Below are positions 57,191 to 64,000 of a stretch of DNA of 64,000 bases, piece after piece. The stretch's first letter is position 1. Every line of letters begins with the position of its first letter. The notes beneath the pieces were generated by a model. It was given only the letters and a program-made list of their open reading frames with translations, made no database searches and had not been told where the DNA came from. This stretch comes from Lentzea pudingi (GTDB lineage Bacteria; Actinomycetota; Actinomycetes; Mycobacteriales; Pseudonocardiaceae). The DNA is taken from the NCBI RefSeq assembly GCF_014646255.1, contig NZ_BMNC01000006.1:453502-517501 (forward strand), given 5' to 3'. The translations under genes and the position numbers were made by a program.

Positions 57191-57838
57191 TCAGACCTCT
57201 CCCTCTCCGGTCCCGCCGGTCAGTCCGGCGAGGCCACCCCCGCCGGCCACGAACACCGACCACACCATCCGGATCGGCCGGGTGGCGGACACGAACTCCA
57301 GCCCGTGGTTGCGCGCGGCCACCTCGGTGGTGAGCGCCAGGTCCACGAGGCGGTTGCGGGCGGCCTGCGCGGCGGCACTGGTGGACGACATCACCTCGAT
57401 GTCACCGACGTTCAGGCCGACCGGCATCAGCTGGTGGATCAACGGCACCGGCGAGCGGTGGCTCGCGACCGTGGGCCGCGCGGGGATGTCCTGAACGCCG
57501 GGACGGCGCGCCAGTCCGTACAACGGGGTGTCCATGATGAACACCGAGGCCAGCGACAGCCGCAGGTCCATGTAGAACTCGTGCGCGTCCCGGTAGGCGT
57601 TCGCCACCACGAAGTGGCTGACGTGCCCGTCGCGGACGGCGTCGGCGCCCTGTTCGTAGGAGTTGAACAGCCGCACCACCGGCGGCCCCTCACCCAGTTC
57701 GCCCCACAGCAGACCGGCGGCCTGCTCGCTGCTGGTTCCGGCGGGCCCCAGCGTGCCGACCGAGGTCAGCCGGACAGCGGGTGCGGTGCCGACCGTCATC
57801 CAGCCCAGCGCCCGAGGCGTGGTCGTCATCGTGCTCAT
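57191..57838 (-). CDS. BacA-like prephenate decarboxylase / prephenate dehydratase-like enzyme
   Basis: A 215-residue protein with a single prephenate-dehydratase fold and no ACT regulatory domain. SVGTLGPAGTSSEQAA (26-41) replaces the LGPEGTFSE of dehydratases, and FVVANAYRDAHEFYM plus VASHRSPVPLIHQL follow. Near the end ATRPIRMVWSVF stands where dehydratases have the catalytic TRF motif. These changes are those of BacA/AerD/SalX-type enzymes, which decarboxylate prephenate without aromatising it, leading to dihydro- or tetrahydro-tyrosine/phenylalanine residues. The alternative is a divergent dehydratase supplying phenylpyruvate to MppJ. ATG 57838 has GGAGG eight bases upstream. It overlaps the aminotransferase gene by four bases. 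Confidence 0.6.
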   Translation of the reverse strand: MSTMTTTPRALGWMTVGTAPAVRLTSVGTLGPAGTSSEQAAGLLWGELGEGPPVVRLFNSYEQGADAVRDGHVSHFVVANAYRDAHEFYMDLRLSLASVFIMDTPLYGLARRPGVQDIPARPTVASHRSPVPLIHQLMPVGLNVGDIEVMSSTSAAAQAARNRLVDLALTTEVAARNHGLEFVSATRPIRMVWSVFVAGGGGLAGLTGGTGEGEV

Positions 57839-58788
57839 CGCAGTGCCTCCTCCAGCGCAAAGGTGGTGAGCCAGCCGCGGGTGCCGGGCCGGCGCCCGCG
57901 GACGGTCTCGTCATAGGTGTCGCGCAGAACGGTGCTCACCGGTCCGGGCCTGCCGTCGCCGACCGGCCGGCCGGCGATCCCGATCACCGGGCTGACGCCG
58001 CATCCGGTGCCCGTGAGGAACACCTCGTCCGCGCGCAGCAGATCGGTGCCGTCCAGTTCCGCCTCCGCGGTGGGCACGCCGAGATCGGCGGCCAGGGTCA
58101 GCACCGTGTCCCTGGTGATCCCCGGCAGCCGGTCGCCGTCCGCGGGCGGGGTGACGACCCGGCCGTCGCGCACCACGAACACGTTGGCGGTGCTCGCCTC
58201 CGCCACCCGTCCGCGGTCGTCGAGCAGGATCGCGTCGTCGAACCCGGCGGAGCGGGCCTCGTCGAGGGCGAGCGCGTTGTTCACGTACCCGCCGGTGATC
58301 TTCGCCCTGACCGGGATCGCGGAACGGGCAGGTCGTCGCCACGAGCTGACCAGGCAGCGAATGCCCTGTTCCGGCTGGTAGTTCCCCAGCGCGGAGACCA
58401 CGATCGACAGCGCGTCGGAGACTCCGCTGAGCCCGACGCCCGGCCGGGTGCCCGGCAGCAGGCCCAGCTTGTACGCCACCGGCCGCAGGTAGACGTCGGT
58501 GGCGAGACCGTTGCGCCGCAACAGCTCGCCGACCACCTCCGTCAGCTCGTGCCGCGTCGCCCCGACGTCGATGCGCAGGAGCCGTGCCCCGGCGAGCAGC
58601 CTCTCCAGGTGGTCGTCCAGCCGGAAGACGGCGAGCTCGCCGGTGTCGAGCAGATGAGCCCGGATGCCTTCGAACACACCGGTTCCGTAGTGCAGACCCT
58701 GCGTGCTCAACGGCAGTTGCGCGGTCGCGGCGTCGACGAACGCCCCGCGGTGGTAGGCCACCGGCCCTGGCCGGGGAGTGCTCGTCAC
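57835..58788 (-). CDS. Class IV (branched-chain-type) aminotransferase
   Basis: A 317-residue fold-type IV PLP enzyme. LHYGTGVFEGIRAH (32-45), YLRPVAYKLG (100-109), the Schiff-base lysine in VRAKITGGYVNNALAL (K163), ILLDDRGRVAEASTANVFVV, PGITRDTVL and FLTGTGCGVSPV are all in place, as in IlvE. In the cluster it is the best candidate to aminate a hydrophobic keto acid, either beta-methylphenylpyruvate from MppJ or the keto acid of the prephenate-decarboxylase branch. It overlaps both neighbours by four bases. Confidence 0.85.
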   Translation of the reverse strand: MTSTPRPGPVAYHRGAFVDAATAQLPLSTQGLHYGTGVFEGIRAHLLDTGELAVFRLDDHLERLLAGARLLRIDVGATRHELTEVVGELLRRNGLATDVYLRPVAYKLGLLPGTRPGVGLSGVSDALSIVVSALGNYQPEQGIRCLVSSWRRPARSAIPVRAKITGGYVNNALALDEARSAGFDDAILLDDRGRVAEASTANVFVVRDGRVVTPPADGDRLPGITRDTVLTLAADLGVPTAEAELDGTDLLRADEVFLTGTGCGVSPVIGIAGRPVGDGRPGPVSTVLRDTYDETVRGRRPGTRGWLTTFALEEALR

Positions 58789-60203
58789 TGCGTCCTCCGC
58801 GACGCGATCTCCCGCGCGGCAACGGATTCAGCGGTGACCAGGACCCTGCGGTCGACGACCCTGGCGGCCTTCCAGCTGACCATGGCTCCGGTGGCGGTGA
58901 CCGCGCCCGGCTCGCCGAAGCTCACGGTGAGCGTCGCGCCGAGACGTTCGCGGCAGGCACGGGCGGCCGCTGCCAGGCCGGGGTCGCCCGCGGTGAGCGT
59001 GCGCGGCTGGAACAGCAGGTGCAGCACGTCCCGGCCGGCCTCGCGGTCGATGGTGATCTGGTAGTCGACGAACCCACCGACATCTCGGAGCAGCAGGTCC
59101 TCCAGGTCGTAGCCGGAGATCACGTGACCGTTGATCTCGAGCTGGTCGCGGACCCGGCCGAGGACCTCCACGCGGGGCGCGGGAACGGTGGCGTCCCGGC
59201 CGGGCGGCCGTTCCCTGACCAGGTCGCCGGTGCGGTAGCGGACCAGCGGCTTCACCCCCTGGTAGAGGTTCGTGACGACGAGCTCGCCCTGGCGGACCCC
59301 CTCGGCGTCCGGCCGGGCCGGTTCGAGGGTCTCCGGGTCGATCACCTCGTAGAAGTTGACGAGTGGCGCCTGGTAGAGCGCGCCGTCCGCCCCGGACGCG
59401 GCCAGGATCGAGGCCTCCTGCGAGGCGTACAGGCAGTTGTAGGCCTTGGCGCCCCACAGGTCGCCGATGACCCGCAGCAGGCTGGGTGACACCAGTTCGC
59501 CGGTCATCATCAGCGTGCGCAGCTCGAAGTCCCTCGCCGGGTCCAGACCGTCGCGCAGCGCGGCCTTCGCGAGCGACAGCGCCATGCCGGGCGTGCAGAA
59601 CAGGCCGGTGATCGGCAGCATCCGCATGACCTCGAGCGCCCGCGGGAAGCCGATCACCGGGGAGTGCGGCCACATCTTGGCGACCGCCAGCCCGAGGTTC
59701 CGGCACACGTCACCGAACGTGTCCCCGGTGGCGTGCAACTCCGTCGGGCCGGACACGCCGATGACCTGGTCGTCACCGAACTGCCGGAACACCGTCTCGT
59801 AGTACGCGGTGAGCACGGCGTTGTTGTGCAGGGTGTCGACGTTGTCGCGCGGGCACGGGGTGGCCGCGCCGGTCGTGCCGGTGGTCTCGTAGAAGATCCA
59901 GCCGTCGCTGACCTTCTTGGACAGCATGCCGAACTGCTCTCGCCGCAGATCGTCCTTGGTGGTGAACGGGATGTGCGAGATCGAGGCGCCGTCCAGCGCG
60001 ACGATCGCGTCCGGGTCCACTTCGGACAGATGACGCCGGTAGAACGGCGAACGCTCGCGGGTGTAGCGGACGGTCTCGCGGAACGCGGCCAACTGGTGCG
60101 CGCGCAGCCGGCCCGCGTCCCAGTCGCCGGCCAGGAACCCGGTGAAGTCGCCGGCCAGTCGCGCGGTCAGCGCGGCGAGCTCCGGGTGGAAGACGGTGTA
60201 CAA
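58785..60203 (-). CDS. PaaK-like acyl-adenylate/CoA ligase
   Basis: A 472-residue ANL-superfamily enzyme of the phenylacetate-CoA ligase/coenzyme-F390-synthetase branch. YETTGTTGAATPCPRD (about 106-121) is the phosphate-binding loop, YASQEASI the aromatic adenine-binding region, LVRYRTGDLV the ribose-binding aspartate, and LGRVRDQLEINGHVISGYDLEDLL the hinge to the C-terminal domain. It has no carrier-protein domain. Substrate is unknown: an aryl or cyclohexenyl acid, or an acyl group destined for the sugar (mannopeptimycin congeners are isovalerylated), are options. It lies between the aminotransferase and Dabb genes. Confidence 0.8.
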   Translation of the reverse strand: MYTVFHPELAALTARLAGDFTGFLAGDWDAGRLRAHQLAAFRETVRYTRERSPFYRRHLSEVDPDAIVALDGASISHIPFTTKDDLRREQFGMLSKKVSDGWIFYETTGTTGAATPCPRDNVDTLHNNAVLTAYYETVFRQFGDDQVIGVSGPTELHATGDTFGDVCRNLGLAVAKMWPHSPVIGFPRALEVMRMLPITGLFCTPGMALSLAKAALRDGLDPARDFELRTLMMTGELVSPSLLRVIGDLWGAKAYNCLYASQEASILAASGADGALYQAPLVNFYEVIDPETLEPARPDAEGVRQGELVVTNLYQGVKPLVRYRTGDLVRERPPGRDATVPAPRVEVLGRVRDQLEINGHVISGYDLEDLLLRDVGGFVDYQITIDREAGRDVLHLLFQPRTLTAGDPGLAAAARACRERLGATLTVSFGEPGAVTATGAMVSWKAARVVDRRVLVTAESVAAREIASRRTQ

Positions 60204-60213
60204 GGTTCCCCCA

Positions 60214-60549
60214 TCACGCGGTGTGGTCTGAGCTCACGGTTGGTTGCGAGCTCACGGGTTCTACGACGTCGGCGATCACCCACGTGCTGATCTCCCGCCA
60301 CAGGGCGGCCGATCTCCGGTGGAAGTCGTTCGTCAGGTAGCGGTGCAGGTCCGCCTCGTCCCGGAGCAGGCCGATCGCCACGAAGTCGCACGCGATGTCC
60401 CTTGTGGACACGTTGCGTCCCGCGCGCCACTCCACGAGCTCCGGGACGTGCACACCCACCTGGTGCGTGGACCACTCCGCCTCGACGGCCCGCTGGTCGT
60501 CCCAGGAGCAGCCGGGCTTGAACGTGAACAGGACGATGTGCCGGATCAT
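60214..60549 (-). CDS. Stress-responsive A/B barrel (Dabb) protein
   Basis: A 111-residue dimeric alpha/beta-barrel protein: MIRHIVLFTFKPG at the start is the standard Dabb opening, FVAIGLLRDEADLHRYLTND the helix after strand 3, and the C-terminus is a short disordered tail. Relatives include olivetolic acid cyclase-like enzymes and many uncharacterised proteins. Its gene overlaps mppO by one base and precedes the PaaK-like gene by 10. With the DUF1330 protein it makes two small barrel proteins in one operon, perhaps isomerase/cyclase helpers for the prephenate-derived precursor (inference). Confidence 0.75.
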   Translation of the reverse strand: MIRHIVLFTFKPGCSWDDQRAVEAEWSTHQVGVHVPELVEWRAGRNVSTRDIACDFVAIGLLRDEADLHRYLTNDFHRRSAALWREISTWVIADVVEPVSSQPTVSSDHTA

Positions 60550-61577
60550 CAGTAGATGACCCTCGACGCGGCGGTCAGCCGGGCGTGCCGCGACTTGCGC
60601 AGGTCCCTCGTGATGTTGAGGCGGCGCAGCCAGCGGTCGGTGCCGTCGTAGCGCGCCTTGAACGGCTTGCGGCCGTGCACCATCCGGTAGTTGTCGATGA
60701 ACAGGATGTCGCCCGGTTCGAGCACGACTCCGCCCATCGCCTCGTCGATGGCCTCGCCGATCTTGTCGAGGGCGGCCTGCTCCTGCTCGCCCTGGACGCC
60801 CTGCATGTAGTGCGGGTCAAGGCAGACGTACGGGTCGTCCTCGGCACCGAACAGCACCGCGACGGGCTTCGGGCTGGCGAGAGCGCTCTCCACCCGTTCC
60901 CTGCTCCGGGCGAGGAGCCGGCCGAGCCTCGGGTCCTGCTGCTCCTCCCCTGCCCAGGACTGCGGCCGGTGCGAGTCGTCCGGGAGGATGAAGTAGCGCT
61001 CCAGGGCCAGGCTCTCCCTGGTCTCCTCGTCGAGCTTGACGTCCGCGATGTCCGCGGCGGTGGTCTCGACGCCGTCCGGGTTCCGCAGGCACATCAGGGC
61101 CAGGTAGTCGGCGCGCAGCGGGTGGAAGGCGTCCTCGGTGTGCCAGACGAGCGGCTGCTCGGAGCCCCAGCCGATCTGGTCGTCGCGGAAGCCCTTGATC
61201 GGGAACACGTCGTGCATGAGCAGGCCGTCCTGCTGCGTGCCCCAGCCGACCGGCTCGCCGAGCAGGCATCCGACGAGGTAGAACACCAGGTCGTACCTGG
61301 TGGTGGCGGTGGGGTTCGGCTTGTCGCGCCAGTCGGCGGGGGTGTCGCCCAGCGAGGAGTCGTCCACCGGGAGTCCGGAGAGGACGAAACTCCCGGACAC
61401 CTCACCCGTGCGGTAGTCGATGATGGCGCGTCGCAGCCGACGAGGCAGTTCCTGGGCGTACACCAGGGCCTCGGCATGAAAACGTTCGTCTTCCACGGTG
61501 GCGTAGCGCAGTGCGAGGTCGTCCGCCACGCGCTGGATGTCCGCGACCTCTGTGCCGGTCAGCTGGAACCTGAGCAC
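60549..61577 (-). CDS. mppO: Fe(II)/2-oxoglutarate beta-hydroxylase, MppO homologue
   Basis: A 342-residue clavaminate-synthase-like dioxygenase. The iron ligands are the HTE of LVWHTEDAFHP (H146, E148) and H301 in NYRMVHGRKPF; R315 in DRWLRR should bind 2-oxoglutarate. The HxE...H form instead of HxD is that of the arginine/enduracididine beta-hydroxylases VioC and MppO. MppO hydroxylates enduracididine to the beta-hydroxy amino acid that mannopeptimycin carries twice, and which receives an N-mannose. GTG 61577 is preferred because AAGGGGG ends five bases before it; the frame can be opened at 61595. A strong hairpin separates it from mbtH. Confidence 0.85.
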   Translation of the reverse strand: MLRFQLTGTEVADIQRVADDLALRYATVEDERFHAEALVYAQELPRRLRRAIIDYRTGEVSGSFVLSGLPVDDSSLGDTPADWRDKPNPTATTRYDLVFYLVGCLLGEPVGWGTQQDGLLMHDVFPIKGFRDDQIGWGSEQPLVWHTEDAFHPLRADYLALMCLRNPDGVETTAADIADVKLDEETRESLALERYFILPDDSHRPQSWAGEEQQDPRLGRLLARSRERVESALASPKPVAVLFGAEDDPYVCLDPHYMQGVQGEQEQAALDKIGEAIDEAMGGVVLEPGDILFIDNYRMVHGRKPFKARYDGTDRWLRRLNITRDLRKSRHARLTAASRVIY

Positions 61578-61613
61578 GAATTCCCCCTTGTTCACGACTT
61601 GTTCCGCAAACGA

Positions 61614-61659
61614 AAACAGGTCGAGCCTGGCATGGTGCCCTGCCAGGCTCGACCTGTTT
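61614..61659 (-). terminator. Strong hairpin between mbtH and mppO
   Basis: A 19-bp perfect stem (61614-61632 with 61641-61659, AAACAGGTCGAGCCTGGCA) and eight-base loop lies 15 bases after the mbtH stop on the minus strand, followed by TCGTTT. It looks like an intrinsic terminator or attenuator inside the right-arm operon, leaving little room (61578-61613) for a separate mppO promoter. Confidence 0.75.
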
Positions 61660-61674
61660 AGCCGGAGAACTAAA

Positions 61675-61887
61675 TTACTTGGTCATCGCCTCGACGAGGC
61701 TCGCAGGACGCAAGTCCGTCCAGTTCTCGGAAACGTAGGCCAGCGCGGTCTCCCGGTCCGTCACCTCGTGGACCACGGTCCACCCGGCGGGAACGCCGAT
61801 GAATTCCGGCCACAGGCTGTGCTGGCCCTCGGCGTTCACCAGGACGAGGTAGCGGCCGTCTGGATCGTCAAAAGGGTTGGTGGTCAT
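61675..61887 (-). CDS. mbtH: MbtH-like NRPS chaperone
   Basis: A 70-residue MbtH-family protein. The family signature is intact: NPFDDPDGRYLVLVNAEGQHSLWPEF in the first half with both conserved tryptophans in SLWP and GWTVV, and WTDLRPASL at the end. Such proteins bind adenylation domains and are often needed for their folding or activity, here presumably those of the two NRPS proteins. Its ATG overlaps the stop of the ArsR-type regulator gene by four bases. Confidence 0.93.
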   Translation of the reverse strand: MTTNPFDDPDGRYLVLVNAEGQHSLWPEFIGVPAGWTVVHEVTDRETALAYVSENWTDLRPASLVEAMTK

Positions 61888-62813
61888 GAGGCAAACCTTT
61901 CCGTCCGCGTCAGCAGTGCGCCTTCCTGCTTGTGCAGTAGCGCTCGGCCGAGGGACGTGAGTGTGTGCAGGGCGGTATTGCGGTTTCGTGCGGTGGTGAT
62001 GAGACCGGCTTTGCGCAACACGGTCGCGTGCTTGCTGGCGCCTGCCAGCGAAATTCCCAGTCGCTCGGAAAGCGCGCTGGTGGTGCAGCTCTCGGTGAGC
62101 ACCCGCAGGGCCGCCGCACGGGTGGTGCCCACCAGCGCGCCCAGCGCCTGTTCACCCGCGTCCCAGGAGTCGTTCAGGCCCTCGACCCCGACCTCCGCGG
62201 CGCCCACCGAGAAGGCGAGCGTGGTCATCCCGCTCTCCTTCTCGTTCTCGATCAGCGCGTGCCGGCGGGCCTGCAGGAAGATCGCCGGACTGAGCAGCAG
62301 GCCCCTGCCACCGAGGTGAACGTCCCGGTCAGCGGCGTCGGCGATCACCAGAACCGGAGGGTTCCAGTAGAACCGGGGATGCAGGGACCCGAGCAGACCC
62401 TCCACCCCGCCACTGATCGTGATGCGCGCCTGAGCCTCCCGTTCGACCTCCAGCCGGTCACGCAGCTGCCCCCAGGAGGGCAGCACGACACTGCGGCAGA
62501 AGTCGAACACGGTCGCCGCGACCTGCTGGGCGTTGCGGTCTCCCGCGCCACCGGCGGACGCGGCCGCCGGTGTCCGCCGGTTGAGCATCCAGAGCAGTTC
62601 GGGAATCGGCTGGTACTCCTGGCTGAACTGCTGCATGTCCGCCAGCTTGTCCCCCAGCTTTCGCTGGAAGTGTTTGCGCAGTTCATGAAAAAGATGACCG
62701 CGCTGCCCGGACAACAGATCCAGGGCGAATATGCTTTCCGCAACCGGCCCCAATCCGGCCGTCATGCGTGTTCGTGCCAGATCATCAGCTGTGAAGTGAA
62801 TACGCAGAACCAC
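61884..62813 (-). CDS. ArsR-type winged-helix regulator with large N-terminal domain
   Basis: A 309-residue regulator. The N-terminal 220 residues form a domain of the DUF5937 kind (MVLRIHFTADDLARTRM, FALDLLSGQRG, PVLVIADAADRD). The DNA-binding winged helix is at the C-terminus: LGALVGTTRAAALRVLTES, TSALSERLGISLAGASKHATVLRKAGLI (HTH) and TLTSLGRALL. GTG 62813 follows GGGGG at short spacing. It heads the operon that continues into mbtH and the right arm, and is the only regulator gene within the cluster, so pathway control is likely. The ligand is unknown. Confidence 0.8.
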   Translation of the reverse strand: MVLRIHFTADDLARTRMTAGLGPVAESIFALDLLSGQRGHLFHELRKHFQRKLGDKLADMQQFSQEYQPIPELLWMLNRRTPAAASAGGAGDRNAQQVAATVFDFCRSVVLPSWGQLRDRLEVEREAQARITISGGVEGLLGSLHPRFYWNPPVLVIADAADRDVHLGGRGLLLSPAIFLQARRHALIENEKESGMTTLAFSVGAAEVGVEGLNDSWDAGEQALGALVGTTRAAALRVLTESCTTSALSERLGISLAGASKHATVLRKAGLITTARNRNTALHTLTSLGRALLHKQEGALLTRTERFAS

Positions 62814-63131
62814 ATTGCCCCCAACGTGTGCACTACTATGGGGTCTTCGTGCGGACTACCGGCGAGTAGCTATTACATCGCCCCCCGACCCCCCAAGGAT
62901 CCTTACCCCGCAAGAACGCTATCACAGCCAGCCAGGAATCACATCGAAGCAACGATGCCCAACTCGCACGGTTCTAATACTATCGACCGTAGCGATATTC
63001 GACATTTTCGACCAATGCGATTTCCTCCTGAGTCAAGGGACCGCCGTTCGACGAAGCCGACTCCGCCGAACGGGCGATCGGCGTTGCGCTCGGGGGTGGA
63101 GCGCACGCCGACCGCCGCTCGCCGGTTGGAA
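62814..63131. promoter_or_regulatory. Intergenic region upstream of the regulator operon
   Basis: About 320 bases between the ABC permease stop and the regulator start, both on the minus strand. It is markedly A+T-richer (62815-63015) than its surroundings and should contain the promoter for the right-arm operon. Short open frames across it have no recognisable product. No clear operator palindrome was found by eye. Confidence 0.45.
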
Positions 63132-64000
63132 TCATTCCTTGGTTGTGACCAGGGACACAGGACGGTCTTTTGTCGCGATCGTGGCCGTGATTGCACTCGT
63201 CACCGCCACGATGCCAATGGAGCCAATTGCGACAATTGTCAACAGCGTCCAGGGGATGAACACGACGGTCGTGCCGATCGCCTTGTGCACGGCGCCTCCG
63301 ATACCGACCAGCCCCGCTCCCGCGACCACACATCCGAGCACCAGGCCGATGACCGCCACGGCGACCGCCTCGACGACGGCCGTCCTGACCACCTGGCGCT
63401 GGGTCATGCCGGTCACCCTGGAGACGGCGAACTCGCGCCGCCGTTCGGTGCCGGCGATGACCACCGAGTTCACGACGGCCATCAGCGCGTACAGCCCGGC
63501 GAGCCCCATCAGGACGGTCAGGATCTTGACGTTGCCGTCCTGGGCGGTCTCCGCGCGCGCCGTCGCCCAGTCGGACACGGCCCGCACCTCGGCGAAGCCC
63601 GCCGCCCTGATCCGGTCGGCCACGTCGTCGGGGTCCTGCCCCTGCGCGACCTGGACGACGGTCTCGGTTGGCGCGCCCGCCCACACCTGCTTCGGCAGGG
63701 CCTGGCGCGGCACCAGGAAGCTGTCCCCCATCTCGAGCGTCTCCGGCAGGCCGCCGACCACGGTCAGCTGCAGCGGTTGCCCGGCGGCGTCCCCCGCGAG
63801 CACCCGGCCGGGGGCGATCCGGTCGGCGTTCCGGGCGGGGCCGGTGAACACCGTGCTGCCGGTCAGCGCGCCCAGGTCGCCGGACGACGGCGGAAGGGTG
63901 TGCGTGCGCGCGTAGTCCGCGGCGTCGACCGCGATGATCCCGCTGTAGAAGTTCCTCGTGATCACCCGCTTGTTCTGCGTCTTCTCCACGGTGATCGTGA
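63132..64000 (-). CDS. ABC transporter permease (FtsX/MacB type), C-terminal part
   Basis: 289 residues are visible and the frame stays open to the right edge; the GTG at 63989 is in frame but preceded by coding-like sequence (ITVEKTQNKR), so it is not taken as a start. After an extracytoplasmic segment come helices at ILTVLMGLAGLYALMAVVNSVV, AVVEAVAVAVIGLVLGCVVAG and PWTLLTIVAIGSIGIVAVTSAI. Between the first two lies RRREFAVSRVTGMTQRQVVRTA, the usual FtsX coupling loop. Such permeases often export peptides or protect against cell-wall-active agents. Whether it belongs to the peptide cluster cannot be decided from this window. Confidence 0.8.
   Translation of the reverse strand, partial: TITVEKTQNKRVITRNFYSGIIAVDAADYARTHTLPPSSGDLGALTGSTVFTGPARNADRIAPGRVLAGDAAGQPLQLTVVGGLPETLEMGDSFLVPRQALPKQVWAGAPTETVVQVAQGQDPDDVADRIRAAGFAEVRAVSDWATARAETAQDGNVKILTVLMGLAGLYALMAVVNSVVIAGTERRREFAVSRVTGMTQRQVVRTAVVEAVAVAVIGLVLGCVVAGAGLVGIGGAVHKAIGTTVVFIPWTLLTIVAIGSIGIVAVTSAITATIATKDRPVSLVTTKE

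Overview
The window is high-GC (roughly 70%) actinobacterial DNA. The codon use, GTG/TTG starts, a conservon (cvnABCD) and the biosynthetic genes suggest a filamentous actinomycete, perhaps of the Pseudonocardiaceae (Lentzea, Saccharothrix or Actinosynnema type). The genus is inference. No rRNA, tRNA or CRISPR array was seen.

Left part (1-24.0 kb), mixed content. It opens with a truncated polyprenyl glycosylphosphotransferase (-), then a GT2 / FAD-oxidoreductase / secreted lysyl-oxidase operon (+) closed by a strong terminator. Next come a DMATS-type indole prenyltransferase and a tryptophanase, separated by a 144-bp MITE-like inverted repeat with a CTAG target duplication. A four-gene conservon (-) follows. 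Then there is an uncharacterised three-gene membrane/coiled-coil operon facing an XRE regulator that converges on a 7TM protein and an ImmA/IrrE peptidase. After a gene remnant with 23-bp repeats come a class-C serine hydrolase, purQ with a PurS-PurL fusion (-), an internally deleted methyltransferase, and a membrane protein / winged-helix regulator pair with a palindromic operator.

Main feature (24.2-62.8 kb): a non-ribosomal peptide cluster closely resembling that for mannopeptimycins. Left arm: mppP-mppQ-mppR (L-enduracididine) and mppJ (phenylpyruvate C-methyltransferase, giving beta-methylphenylalanine). Centre: two NRPS proteins with six modules, A-T / C-A-T-E / C-A-T // C-A-T-E / C-A-T / C-A-T-E. 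There is no terminal thioesterase; a PBP-type cyclase (mppK-like) follows at once, then an MFS exporter. Two ArnT/GT39-like membrane glycosyltransferases flank this core. Right arm: a DUF1330 protein, a mu-crystallin/ornithine-cyclodeaminase-like enzyme, a BacA-like prephenate-processing enzyme, a class IV aminotransferase, a PaaK-like ligase, a Dabb protein, the mppO hydroxylase, MbtH and an ArsR-type regulator. All right-arm and core genes are on the minus strand, mostly overlapping by 1-4 bases.

Pocket residues read by eye predict Ser for module 1 and Tyr for module 4 (made D by an epimerase). Module 2 carries an epimerase where mannopeptimycin has Gly, and the module 5 adenylation domain has Thr in place of the A10 lysine. 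I infer a glycosylated, enduracididine-containing cyclic hexapeptide related to but distinct from mannopeptimycin. The window ends inside an ABC-transporter permease gene (-).
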